A DNA stretch of 64,000 nt, from contig NZ_BPMV01000001.1 in the NCBI RefSeq assembly GCF_019656655.1, positions 1,550,001 through 1,614,000 on the forward strand, in the 5' to 3' direction. Shown here piece by piece: positions 52,241 through 60,023 of this stretch. The translations under genes were made by a program, and so were the position numbers. The DNA is from Tsukamurella sp. TY48 (lineage in GTDB: Bacteria; Actinomycetota; Actinomycetes; Mycobacteriales; Mycobacteriaceae). The notes under the pieces are model-generated. The model was not told the DNA's origin. It made no database searches and was given only the letters and a program-made list of their open reading frames with translations. Each line of letters starts with the position of its first letter. Positions within the stretch are counted from its first letter, which is position 1.

Positions 52241-54046
52241 ATGCGCCTGACCAATGTCGCGCACCTGCGACTGCCGTTCGGCCGGCTGGTGGGGTACGAC
52301 GTGACCGCCTCGCCGTTCGGCCGCCCCCTGCCCGTGTCCTTCGACCAGGGGCGGCACGTCGCGGGCGGCGACCGGCCGGGCTCCTGGATGGCGCTGTCCT
52401 TCCATCTGCCGGCACCGGTTCCCCGCGCGGACCTCGCCGCCGCGTGGCTCGCGGTGATCGCGCGGCACGGCACGCTGCGCACGGCCTTCGTCCCCGGTTC
52501 CGACGGTGCGCCGGCGCTGCACGAGATCGAGGTCGGGCCGGGTGCGTGGGTGGAGCATCCCATCGCGCCGGGGCAGGCCGTCAACGATGCGCTCCGCGAT
52601 GTGCTCGACGGTGCGTGCTCTCCGTATCGGCGTCCGGCGCACCGGCTCTGCGTCTTGGAGACGGCGGACGGTCCGACGGTGGTGATCGCCGCGGACCACT
52701 CGCACGTGGACATGTGGTCGATGCTGGTGATCGTGCGCGACTTCCTCGCGGCGCTCGCCGATGTGCGGGCGGGACGGCCGCCGTCCACCGATCCGGTGCC
52801 GGCGTTCGTGGAACACACCCGGGCGCTGCAGGATCGGCCCGCCGCCCCGGACGAGGTGCGCCGCCGATGGGCGGAGATCCTCTCGGCCAGCGGCGATGTG
52901 ATGCCGCGCTTCCCACTGTCGCTGGGGACGCCGGAACCGCATCTGGAGCGCGTCGAGGTGCGTGACGTCTTCGATGTGGACGACAGTGCGGCGTTCGCCG
53001 CGCAGGCCCGCGACGACGGAGTCTCGACCCTTGCGGCCACCGTCGCCACGATGACCGCCGTCACGCTGGAGCTGGCGAATGAGCCGCTGCGTGCGGTCTT
53101 CCCGGTGCACAGTCGGCACGGTGGGCAGGAGGCCGGAGGCCGACCGGGGACCGTTGCGGATGACACCTGGCACGACTCGGTGGGCTGGTTCATCACCAAC
53201 TCGGTGATCGAGAGCCGATCGCCGGAGCCGAAGGCGGCCGCGGCGGCGGTACGTGAGGCCGTGCAGCTCGGGTCCTGGCCGCTGGAGGACATTCTCGAGC
53301 CCTGGGGCGGGATGCCCGAGGTGCCGGGCATGTTCGCGATCTCGTGGCTGGATCTGCGCAGGCTGCCCGTGCGGGTCGATTCCGCGGGACTCGCTGCGCA
53401 GTACGTGGGCGCCAGCATCCGCACCGACGGCGTGATGCTGTGGTTCATCCTCGACCAGGAGGGTCTGCACCTACGGTGCCGCTACCCCGACACCGTCGAG
53501 GCGCGGGAGAACGTGGGCGCCTGGCTCGACCTGCTCGTGGGCCGGATGCGGGCGGCCGCACGCGAATCGGTGGGCGGCACGCTGCGCGTGGGCGACCGGA
53601 CCTACCGGGTGCAGCGGGCCACCCGGGACGATGTCCCCGCCATCGTCGCCCTGCTCTCCGACGACGAGATCGGCCGGACCCGGGAATCGCCCGAGACCGC
53701 CGGATACGACGCCGCCTTCGACGTGGTGGCCCGCGATCGTTCGCACTACCTCGCGGTGGTCCGCGACGAGTCCGATCGCGTGGTGGGGACCATGCATCTG
53801 ACGGTGATCCCCGGTCTGTCGCGTTCGGGGACGACCCGGCTGCAGATCGAGGGCGTGCGGGTGGCGGCCACCGAACGCTCGCGCGGCCTGGGCACCGCGA
53901 TGATCGAGTGGGCGCATCACCACGGCCGGACGCACCGGGCCACCCTGGCGCAGCTCACCACCGATATGACGCGCGAGCGGGCGCGCGCCTTCTACGGGCG
54001 GCTCGGCTACCGCTCCGAGCACGTGGGGCTCAAGCGGGAGCTCTAG
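52241..54046 (+). CDS. Condensation-domain (PapA-like) acyltransferase fused to a GNAT acetyltransferase
   Basis: 601 residues. Residues about 1-440 look like a stand-alone condensation/PapA-type acyltransferase. The catalytic HxxxD is in ADHSHVDMWS (His153, Asp157), with Asp in place of the first His of the HHxxxD signature. Residues about 450-601 are a GNAT domain: a VQRATRDDVPAIVALL start and the acetyl-CoA loop TERSRGLGTAMIEW (R-x-x-G-x-G/A type). Both activities are predicted intact. The fusion suggests two acylations on one amine- or alcohol-bearing product, for instance a lipid or small peptide. No polyketide or peptide synthetase lies nearby. The start at 52241 was chosen from the family N-terminus and the -10 box. 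Confidence 0.85.
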   Translation: MRLTNVAHLRLPFGRLVGYDVTASPFGRPLPVSFDQGRHVAGGDRPGSWMALSFHLPAPVPRADLAAAWLAVIARHGTLRTAFVPGSDGAPALHEIEVGPGAWVEHPIAPGQAVNDALRDVLDGACSPYRRPAHRLCVLETADGPTVVIAADHSHVDMWSMLVIVRDFLAALADVRAGRPPSTDPVPAFVEHTRALQDRPAAPDEVRRRWAEILSASGDVMPRFPLSLGTPEPHLERVEVRDVFDVDDSAAFAAQARDDGVSTLAATVATMTAVTLELANEPLRAVFPVHSRHGGQEAGGRPGTVADDTWHDSVGWFITNSVIESRSPEPKAAAAAVREAVQLGSWPLEDILEPWGGMPEVPGMFAISWLDLRRLPVRVDSAGLAAQYVGASIRTDGVMLWFILDQEGLHLRCRYPDTVEARENVGAWLDLLVGRMRAAARESVGGTLRVGDRTYRVQRATRDDVPAIVALLSDDEIGRTRESPETAGYDAAFDVVARDRSHYLAVVRDESDRVVGTMHLTVIPGLSRSGTTRLQIEGVRVAATERSRGLGTAMIEWAHHHGRTHRATLAQLTTDMTRERARAFYGRLGYRSEHVGLKREL

Positions 54047-54047
54047 A

Positions 54048-54881
54048 TCAGCTGGCCTCGCGCTTGCGCGCCGGCTTCTTCTCGGCGGTCTTCGCGGGCT
54101 TGCCGGACTCGCGGCTCTTGACCGATGCGCGCAGCGCGGCCAGCAGGTCGGCCACCTCGTCGTCCTCGTCGCCGGCCTCGTCGGGCGCGTCGGGGAAGGC
54201 CGTCTCGCCGGTCGACTTCGCCTCGATCAGCTGCTGCAGCTGCACCTGGTAGTCGTCCTCGTACTGCTCGGGGTCGAAATCGGTGGCCATCGAGTCGATG
54301 AGCGAGGCGGCCATCGCGAGCTCCTGCGGCCGGATCTTCACGTCCTCGGTGAGCGAGGGGAACTCGGGGGTGCGGATCTCGTCGGGCCAGAGCAGGGTCT
54401 GCAGCACCATCACGTTGCCCACCACCCGCAGCGCGCAGAGCCGGGTGCGATTGCGCAGGGTGAAGGTGCAGATCGCGAGCCGGTCCGTCTCCTGCAGTGC
54501 CTGCCGCAGCAGCACGTAGGCCTTCGGCGACTTCGACGAGGGCTCGAGGTAGTAGGGCTTGTCGAACATGATCGGGTCCACGTCCTCGCGCGGCACGAAC
54601 TCGGTCACGGAGATCTCGCGATGCCGCTCGACGGGCATCGACTTGATGTCCTCCTTGCTGAGGATCACCGTGTCGCCGCTGTCCGCCTCGTACGCGTTGG
54701 CGATGTCCGCGAACTCCACCTCGTCGTCGGTGCCCTCGCGGACGCGCTTGTACCGGATGCGGACCCCGTCCTTCGCATCCACCTGGTGCGACTTCGCGTC
54801 GTGGCTCTCGATCGCCGAGTACACCTTCACCGGCACGTTCACCAGCCCGAACGACAGCTCACCCGTCCATATCGCGCGCAT
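54048..54881 (-). CDS. ku: Ku DNA end-binding protein
   Basis: 277 residues. The bacterial Ku core begins right at the start (MRAIWTGELSFGLVNVPVKVY) and forms the homodimeric ring that binds double-strand breaks and recruits LigD. Residues about 250-277 are a Lys-rich C-terminal tail (KPAKTAEKKPARKREAS) of the kind that helps DNA binding. The frame is open far upstream, but the ATG at 54881 is the family start. It is divergent from ligD. Confidence 0.96.
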   Translation of the reverse strand: MRAIWTGELSFGLVNVPVKVYSAIESHDAKSHQVDAKDGVRIRYKRVREGTDDEVEFADIANAYEADSGDTVILSKEDIKSMPVERHREISVTEFVPREDVDPIMFDKPYYLEPSSKSPKAYVLLRQALQETDRLAICTFTLRNRTRLCALRVVGNVMVLQTLLWPDEIRTPEFPSLTEDVKIRPQELAMAASLIDSMATDFDPEQYEDDYQVQLQQLIEAKSTGETAFPDAPDEAGDEDDEVADLLAALRASVKSRESGKPAKTAEKKPARKREAS

Positions 54882-54958
54882 GTGACCATTGTGACTGGTG
54901 TGAGCCGATATGGCGAGAGCCGAATCCCGCACCCACCCCCTCGCACCCACCCCTCCCT

Positions 54959-55021
54959 GACTTAACAGCGTTAGCCCACACCCCGTCCTGGGGAAACACC
55001 TACACCTAACGCTGTTAAGTC
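54959..55021. repeat. Inverted repeat in the ku-ligD control region
   Basis: Two perfectly complementary 16-bp arms (GACTTAACAGCGTTAG at 54959-54974 and its complement at 55006-55021) are separated by 31 bases. Each arm is itself a short palindrome, TAAC-AGC-GTTA. The place between divergent promoters fits two regulator sites better than a terminator. The spacer has a small CCCC/GGGG hairpin. Confidence 0.75.
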
Positions 55022-55046
55022 GGGGAGCGGCGGGAGGGAAGGCGGC

Positions 55047-55052
55047 GATAAT
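55047..55052 (+). promoter_or_regulatory. -10 box GATAAT for ligD
   Basis: GATAAT ends 6 bases before the GTG at 55059, five of six bases like TATAAT. The right arm of the inverted repeat lies 26 bases upstream, next to the expected -35. Confidence 0.5.
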
Positions 55053-55058
55053 GGGTGG

Positions 55059-57395
55059 GTGGCGCAGACACGGGAGAACCGCGAGGTGGACGGCGTCAAC
55101 GTGCAGCTCACCAACCTGGACAAGGTGCTGTACCCGGCCACGGGCACCACGAAGTCCGAGGTCATCGACTACTACCAGGCGATCGCACCCTTCGCGGTGC
55201 CCCATCTGCGCGACCGTCCGCTCACCCGCAAACGCTGGCCCAACGGCGTCGACAAGACGGCCTTCTTCGAGAAGCGGCTGCCGAGCCACGCACCGGCGTG
55301 GATCCGCCGCGGCGCCCAGCACCACTCCGACGGCGAATCGCTGTACCCCGTGGTCGAGAACACGGCCGATATGGTGTGGCTCGGGCAGCAGGCCGCGCTG
55401 GAACTGCACGTCCCGCAGTGGACGTTCGTGATCGACGGCGAGACCGAGGTGCCCGGCCCGCCGGACCGCCTGGTCCTCGACCTCGACCCGGGCCCCGGCA
55501 TCACCCTCGACGACTGTGCGGCGCTGGCGCTGCGCATCCGTGACCTGCTCGCCGCGATGGGACTCGACGGGCATCCGGTGACCAGTGGCTCGAAGGGCAT
55601 GCACATCTACTCGACCTTGCCGGACGGGCTCTCGTCGCCGGGGGCGCGCAAGGTGGCGCACGCCATCGCGTCCCAGCTCGAGACCGAGTCGCCCGACCTG
55701 GTGACGGCGTCGATGTCGAAGGATCAGCGCGGGGGCCGGATCTTCGTGGACTGGTCGCAGAACAGCGGCTCCAAGACCACCGTCTCGCCCTACTCCCTGC
55801 GCGGCCGGGACCACCCGTGGGTCGCAGCGCCCCGCGACTGGGACGAGCTCACCCGTCCGGGACTGCGGCAGTTGGAGTTCCATGAGGTGCTGCACCGCGC
55901 GCGCACCGACGGGGACCTGCTCACGCCCCTGCTCGCGGCACCGTCGCCCCCGCCGCGGCCGGTGAACCTCGACGAGTACCGGGCCAAGCGCGATGCCCAC
56001 AAGACCCCCGAGCCCTTCGGCGGCGCGGCGAGCGCGGGCGATCCGATTTTCGTGATCCAGGAGCACCACGCGCGTCGGTTGCACTACGACTTCCGCCTGG
56101 AGCACGACGGCGTGCTGGCCTCCTGGGCGGTGCCGAAGAACCTCCCGGACGATCCGGCCGTGAATCACCTCGCCGTGCGCACCGAGGACCACCCCATGGA
56201 CTACGCCGCCTTCGAGGGCAGCATCCCGAAGGGTGAGTACGGCGGCGGCGATGTGACCATCTGGGACCACGGCACCTACGAGTTGGAGAAGTGGCGCAAG
56301 GACGAGGTGATCGTGACGCTGCACGGCGAACGCCTGCGCGGACTGCGCTACGCGCTCATCCGCACCGGCGAGAAGAACTGGCTGGCACATCTCACCAAAG
56401 ACACCTCCGCACCCGTCACGAAAGCCTCAGCGGCGGCGCCGGATCCGATGCTGCCCACCGAATCCCCGATCGACCGGCTCTCGGTCGAGGAATGGGCCTT
56501 CGAGGGCAAGTGGGACGGCTACCGGATCATCGCCACGGTGCGCGGTGGCGCGCTGAGCCTGCGCACCCGCTCGGGTCGGGTGGTGACCGGCGAGTTCCCC
56601 GAATTCGAGTCGCTGGCCCACGATCTCGACGGTATGGACGTGGTGCTCGACGGTGAGGCGGTGGTGCTCGACCCGAACGGCGTACCGTCGTTCCACCTGA
56701 TGGCGGGCGGCGACACCCGCGCCGGCGCCGTGCAGCTGTACCTGTTCGACGTCCTCGAACTGAACGGGGTCGATCTCACCCGGCGGCCCTGGACCGTCCG
56801 GCGCGAGGTCCTGGAAGGTCTTGCACCACTGCTCGATTCCGATGATGCGATCGCCGTGCCACCGCTGGTGGAGGCGTCGTCGGGCGCCGTCGCGGCCGCG
56901 GTGAGCGCCGAACTCGGTTGGGAGGGCATCGTGGCCAAGCGCCGCGACTCCCCCTACCTGCCGGGCCAGCGGGTGCGCGCCTGGCTCAAGCACAAGAACT
57001 GGCGCGATCTGCAGGTGGCGATCGGCGGCTGGAAGCCGGGGAAGGGTTCGCGGGCGAACCGGATCGGCTCGGTCCTCGTGGGACTGCCCGCCGAGACCGG
57101 ACTGGTGTACCTCGGGTCGGTCGGGTCCGGATTCAGCGACCGCGACCTGGACGCCCTGGCCGAACGCCTGGAACCGCTGCGGATGAAGCGGTCCCCGTTC
57201 ACCGCGCCCATCGACGATCCGGACGCCCGCGACGCCGTGTGGGTGCTGCCGCAGGTGGTGGGCGATGTGCGCTACTCCTCCCTGCGGCGGGGCGGTCACC
57301 TGCGCCAACCCAGTTGGCGCGGATTCCGCGAGGATCTGCTGCCCGGCGATCTCCCCGGCGAGTCGGACATCCCGTGGGAGGGCCCCGACGAATAA
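55059..57395 (+). CDS. ligD: ATP-dependent DNA ligase LigD (polymerase-phosphoesterase-ligase)
   Basis: 778 residues with the three domains in the mycobacterial order. Polymerase/primase: about 10-290, metal Asps in VLDLDPG and the SGSKGMHIY block. 3'-phosphoesterase: about 325-450, HHARRLHYDFRLEHDG and PKGEYGGGDV. Ligase: about 470-778, adenylation Lys in EGKWDGYR and the C-terminal OB fold. It works with Ku in non-homologous end joining. The start is a GTG at 55059. Confidence 0.96.
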   Translation: MAQTRENREVDGVNVQLTNLDKVLYPATGTTKSEVIDYYQAIAPFAVPHLRDRPLTRKRWPNGVDKTAFFEKRLPSHAPAWIRRGAQHHSDGESLYPVVENTADMVWLGQQAALELHVPQWTFVIDGETEVPGPPDRLVLDLDPGPGITLDDCAALALRIRDLLAAMGLDGHPVTSGSKGMHIYSTLPDGLSSPGARKVAHAIASQLETESPDLVTASMSKDQRGGRIFVDWSQNSGSKTTVSPYSLRGRDHPWVAAPRDWDELTRPGLRQLEFHEVLHRARTDGDLLTPLLAAPSPPPRPVNLDEYRAKRDAHKTPEPFGGAASAGDPIFVIQEHHARRLHYDFRLEHDGVLASWAVPKNLPDDPAVNHLAVRTEDHPMDYAAFEGSIPKGEYGGGDVTIWDHGTYELEKWRKDEVIVTLHGERLRGLRYALIRTGEKNWLAHLTKDTSAPVTKASAAAPDPMLPTESPIDRLSVEEWAFEGKWDGYRIIATVRGGALSLRTRSGRVVTGEFPEFESLAHDLDGMDVVLDGEAVVLDPNGVPSFHLMAGGDTRAGAVQLYLFDVLELNGVDLTRRPWTVRREVLEGLAPLLDSDDAIAVPPLVEASSGAVAAAVSAELGWEGIVAKRRDSPYLPGQRVRAWLKHKNWRDLQVAIGGWKPGKGSRANRIGSVLVGLPAETGLVYLGSVGSGFSDRDLDALAERLEPLRMKRSPFTAPIDDPDARDAVWVLPQVVGDVRYSSLRRGGHLRQPSWRGFREDLLPGDLPGESDIPWEGPDE

Positions 57396-57399
57396 CTTC

Positions 57400-57422
57400 G
57401 TGCACGACTAGTTAGTGCACTA
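57400..57422 (+). promoter_or_regulatory. Candidate operator of the MarR-type gene
   Basis: A perfect 10-bp palindrome TAGTGCACTA (57413-57422), with a second GTGCAC half site 15 bases to the left, lies just upstream of the -10 box. It probably binds the MarR-type product. Confidence 0.55.
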
Positions 57423-57431
57423 CTTATCTGC

Positions 57432-57437
57432 TACCGT
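57432..57437 (+). promoter_or_regulatory. -10 box TACCGT for the marR gene
   Basis: TACCGT ends 6 bases before the ATG at 57444; leaderless start likely. Confidence 0.5.
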
Positions 57438-57443
57438 GGGGAC

Positions 57444-57923
57444 ATGGCCGATCCCGATACCCCCGCCGCCGACGCCGATCCGCTCGCCCTGGAGCGCCAG
57501 GTGTGCTTCGCGCTCGCGGTGGCCAATCGCGCGGTGCTGTCCGTGTACCGGCCGATCCTCGCGCCGATGGGCCTCACGCACCCGCAGTACCTGGTGATGC
57601 TCGCCCTGTGGGGCGCGGCACCGATGTCCGTCAAGGAGATCGGCGAAGCGCTGCAACTCGATTCACCCACCCTCAGCCCGTTGCTGAAGCGTCTGGAGAC
57701 GCAGGGACTGATCACCCGCACGCGATCCGCCCACGACGAACGGCAGATCGACGTCGATCTCACCGACGCGGGCCGGGAGCTCCGCACGCGGGCGCTGGAC
57801 GTGCCGCCGGCCGTGATCGAGCGGCTCGGCGCCAGCCTGTCCGAGCTCGAGGACCTGCACCGCGTGCTCACCACCGTCAATGCCCGGGCACTGGCCGCGG
57901 GCGCCCTGGAAAGAGAGTCCTGA
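57444..57923 (+). CDS. MarR-family regulator, OhrR-like
   Basis: 159 residues, winged helix-turn-helix at about 60-110 (KEIGEALQLDSPTLSPLLKRLETQGLI). The N-terminal block LERQVCFALAVANRA contains the reactive Cys of OhrR-type organic-peroxide sensors (LxxQxCFAL pattern). The dimer normally leaves DNA when this Cys is oxidised. No ohr peroxidase gene is adjacent; the next gene is a small membrane protein with which it may be co-transcribed. The redox-sensor role is inferred from the Cys alone. Confidence 0.87.
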   Translation: MADPDTPAADADPLALERQVCFALAVANRAVLSVYRPILAPMGLTHPQYLVMLALWGAAPMSVKEIGEALQLDSPTLSPLLKRLETQGLITRTRSAHDERQIDVDLTDAGRELRTRALDVPPAVIERLGASLSELEDLHRVLTTVNARALAAGALERES

Positions 57924-57924
57924 C

Positions 57925-58311
57925 ATGAGCACCGCACACCGTCCCGATCCGCTGCACTACCTGGCCTGGGTGTACACCGGAACCCTGCCCGAGAGGAACC
58001 GCGCCTGGGTGCGGCACACGCTCACCTGCCGCACCTGGGTGGCCCGCCACCTGGTGCGCGGCCAACTCGCCATGCTCCCCGTGTACGGCCTGCTCCTGCT
58101 GCTCCCCGGGCCGCTCGGCCTGCGCGGCGCGACGGTGCTGCTGGGCGTCCTGCTCAACGCCTTCTACAACGCCGCCTACATGCGCCCCAACCGCGCCCGG
58201 CGGCTGGAGAAGAACGGCCTGGACCCTGCTCTGGAGAACCCGGAGACGGTCGAACGCCGCGCCGCCACCAGGCTCGCCTACGAGACCGCGCACGCGGCGG
58301 AGCGCGCGTAA
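57925..58311 (+). CDS. DUF5313-like small membrane protein
   Basis: The 128-residue protein begins MSTAHRPDPLHYLAW, followed by WVRHTLTC and a hydrophobic hairpin (about 50-90), then NGLDPALENPETVERR and a charged tail, which matches my memory of the actinobacterial DUF5313 family. There are probably two membrane helices. The ATG is 1 base after the MarR stop, with GAAAGAGAG as ribosome site, so the pair is coupled. Function unknown. Confidence 0.75.
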   Translation: MSTAHRPDPLHYLAWVYTGTLPERNRAWVRHTLTCRTWVARHLVRGQLAMLPVYGLLLLLPGPLGLRGATVLLGVLLNAFYNAAYMRPNRARRLEKNGLDPALENPETVERRAATRLAYETAHAAERA

Positions 58312-58314
58312 TCT
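58309..58314 (+). promoter_or_regulatory. -10 box TAATCT for the P1 peptidase gene
   Basis: TAATCT contains the stop codon of the preceding gene and ends 7 bases before the ATG at 58322; leaderless start likely. Confidence 0.5.
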
Positions 58315-58321
58315 TCTGGGC

Positions 58322-59185
58322 ATGCCCGCCACCTCCGTCGTGACCATTCCCGGCATCCGCGTCGGCCACTACACCGACGAGGCGGCCCGCACCGGCTGCA
58401 CGGTGGTCACCTTCCCCGACGGCACCGTCGGGTCCGGCGAGGTGCGCGGCGGCGCACCCGCCTCCCGCGAGTTCGACCTGCTCTCCCCCGAACGGTCGGT
58501 GGAGGAGATCCACGGCGCGGTGCTCACGGGCGGGTCCGCCTTCGGCCTCGCCAGCGCCGACGGGGTGATGCGCCGCCTGGAAGAGGAGGGCAGGGGCATC
58601 GCGACGGTGGCCGGCCGGGTGCCGATCGTGCCCACCCTCGGCCTGTTCGACCTGATGGTGGGCGATCCCACCGTCCGGCCGACGGCGGAGAACGGCTACG
58701 CCGCAGCGGCATCCGCGGCGCACGATGCCGAGGTGAACGGCCTGATCGGCGCCGGGACCGGGGCCACCGTGGGCAAGGCCCGCGGAATCGACGTCATCCG
58801 CGACGCCGGCCTGGCCTACGCCGAGGCGCGGTCGGGCGCGGTGATCGTCGGGGCGCTGTGCGCCGTCAACGCCTTCGGCGACATCCTCACCGGGACGGAG
58901 ACCGACGCGGGATTCGGCGACTACGAGCCGTTCTCGACCCCGGGCGACCGGGAGAACACCACCATCGGCGTGGTGATCACGAACGCCCGCCTCACCAAGG
59001 TCGAGTGCCTCATCGTGGCGCAGGGCGCGCACGACGGACTGTCCCGGGCGATCGACCCGCCGCACACCCGGTACGACGGCGACGCCTTCATCTCGGCCGC
59101 CACCGGACAGGTCGAGGCGAAGGTCGACCTGGTGCGGGCGCTCGCCATCGGCGCCGTCACCGAGGCGATCCGCTCGCGCGCCTGA
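58322..59185 (+). CDS. P1/DmpA-family peptidase
   Basis: 287 residues of the DmpA/BapA (S58) family of self-processing N-terminal-nucleophile aminopeptidases. The IPGIRVGHYTD start, LLSPERSVEEIHGAVLTGGSAFGL block and GTGATVGKARG loop are family marks. Autocleavage is expected at the NTTIGVV block (about 217), freeing a Thr nucleophile. There is no signal peptide, so it is cytoplasmic. Natural substrates of these enzymes (D-amino or beta-amino peptides) are mostly unknown. Confidence 0.88.
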   Translation: MPATSVVTIPGIRVGHYTDEAARTGCTVVTFPDGTVGSGEVRGGAPASREFDLLSPERSVEEIHGAVLTGGSAFGLASADGVMRRLEEEGRGIATVAGRVPIVPTLGLFDLMVGDPTVRPTAENGYAAAASAAHDAEVNGLIGAGTGATVGKARGIDVIRDAGLAYAEARSGAVIVGALCAVNAFGDILTGTETDAGFGDYEPFSTPGDRENTTIGVVITNARLTKVECLIVAQGAHDGLSRAIDPPHTRYDGDAFISAATGQVEAKVDLVRALAIGAVTEAIRSRA

Positions 59186-59198
59186 GGACGGGCGGACC

Positions 59199-60023
59199 GT
59201 GCACACCCTCCGCCGCCGCGCGCGGATCGCGGCGTGCGCCCTGGCCCTCGCCGCCGGAGCCGCCGGATGTGCCGGCATCGCACCGGAACGCGCCACCCTC
59301 GAACCGCCACCGCCCGTCTCGACGGCCGTGGTGACCACGCCGAGCGTGGCACCCTATCCGGTCGACGCCCCGGGCCGTGCCCCGGCGGTGGCATCGGTCC
59401 CGACCACCGGTGCCGGCATCGCCACCTTCGTGGACTCCTTCGGGATGTACTCCAGTGTCTGCACACTGGGCTTCTTCGCGCGCTACCCCAACGGCCAGAT
59501 CGTCGCCTTCACCGCCGGGCACTGCGCGGAGCTCGCCCGCCAGGCCCGGCCCGGTAGCGCGCCGGTCGCGCGCTACCTCACCTCGGCCGGCAGCAGCGTT
59601 CCCTTCGGCGAGTACATCAAGGCCACCCGGAACCGGCGGCAGGACATCGCCATCATCCAGGTGCAGGGCAGCGATGTCCGCGCCGTGGCGGACGCCATCG
59701 GCCCCGTCACCGGCTACAGCACCGCGGCCGATCTGCGGTCCGGGCGCCCGGAGATCTGCATCGTCGGGGCGCGCACCGGGCGCAGCTGCGGGGTGCTCGA
59801 CGATGTGGTGGGCACGAAGGTCAGGTGGGCCGGGATCCCCGCGGTGGAGGGCGATTCGGGCGGTCCCGTGTACGCCCGCTGGCCCGACGGGACGTTCACC
59901 GCGGTCGGCGTGGTCAACAGTGTGCACACCCGGGCCGATGGCACCGGGACCGGTGCGGGCACCGCCACTCTCATCGCCGATGACATCGTGGTCAATCGGA
60001 TGACGCTGATGGGAACGACCTAG
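59199..60023 (+). CDS. Exported trypsin-like serine protease, putative lipoprotein
   Basis: 274 residues. The start is a GTG at 59199, with a short basic N-terminus, hydrophobic stretch and GAAGC, a lipobox-like site with Cys24 (the -3 residue is Ala, so lipidation is likely but not certain). A Pro/Thr/Val linker follows. The chymotrypsin-fold domain has the triad His108 (FTAGHC), Asp149 (RRQDIAII) and Ser220 (EGDSGGPV), plus a paired Cys88/Cys109. It should be an active surface protease. It lies 13 bases after the peptidase gene, in the same direction. Confidence 0.88.
   Translation: MHTLRRRARIAACALALAAGAAGCAGIAPERATLEPPPPVSTAVVTTPSVAPYPVDAPGRAPAVASVPTTGAGIATFVDSFGMYSSVCTLGFFARYPNGQIVAFTAGHCAELARQARPGSAPVARYLTSAGSSVPFGEYIKATRNRRQDIAIIQVQGSDVRAVADAIGPVTGYSTAADLRSGRPEICIVGARTGRSCGVLDDVVGTKVRWAGIPAVEGDSGGPVYARWPDGTFTAVGVVNSVHTRADGTGTGAGTATLIADDIVVNRMTLMGTT

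Noticed and set aside
54959..55021. The ku-ligD inverted repeat as a terminator
   Set aside because: It lies between divergent starts, where no transcript should end, and the 31-base loop is too long.
54882..56390. The upstream part of a long minus-strand frame that includes ku
   Set aside because: It runs antisense through ligD. Ku begins at its family start at 54881, so the rest is not coding.
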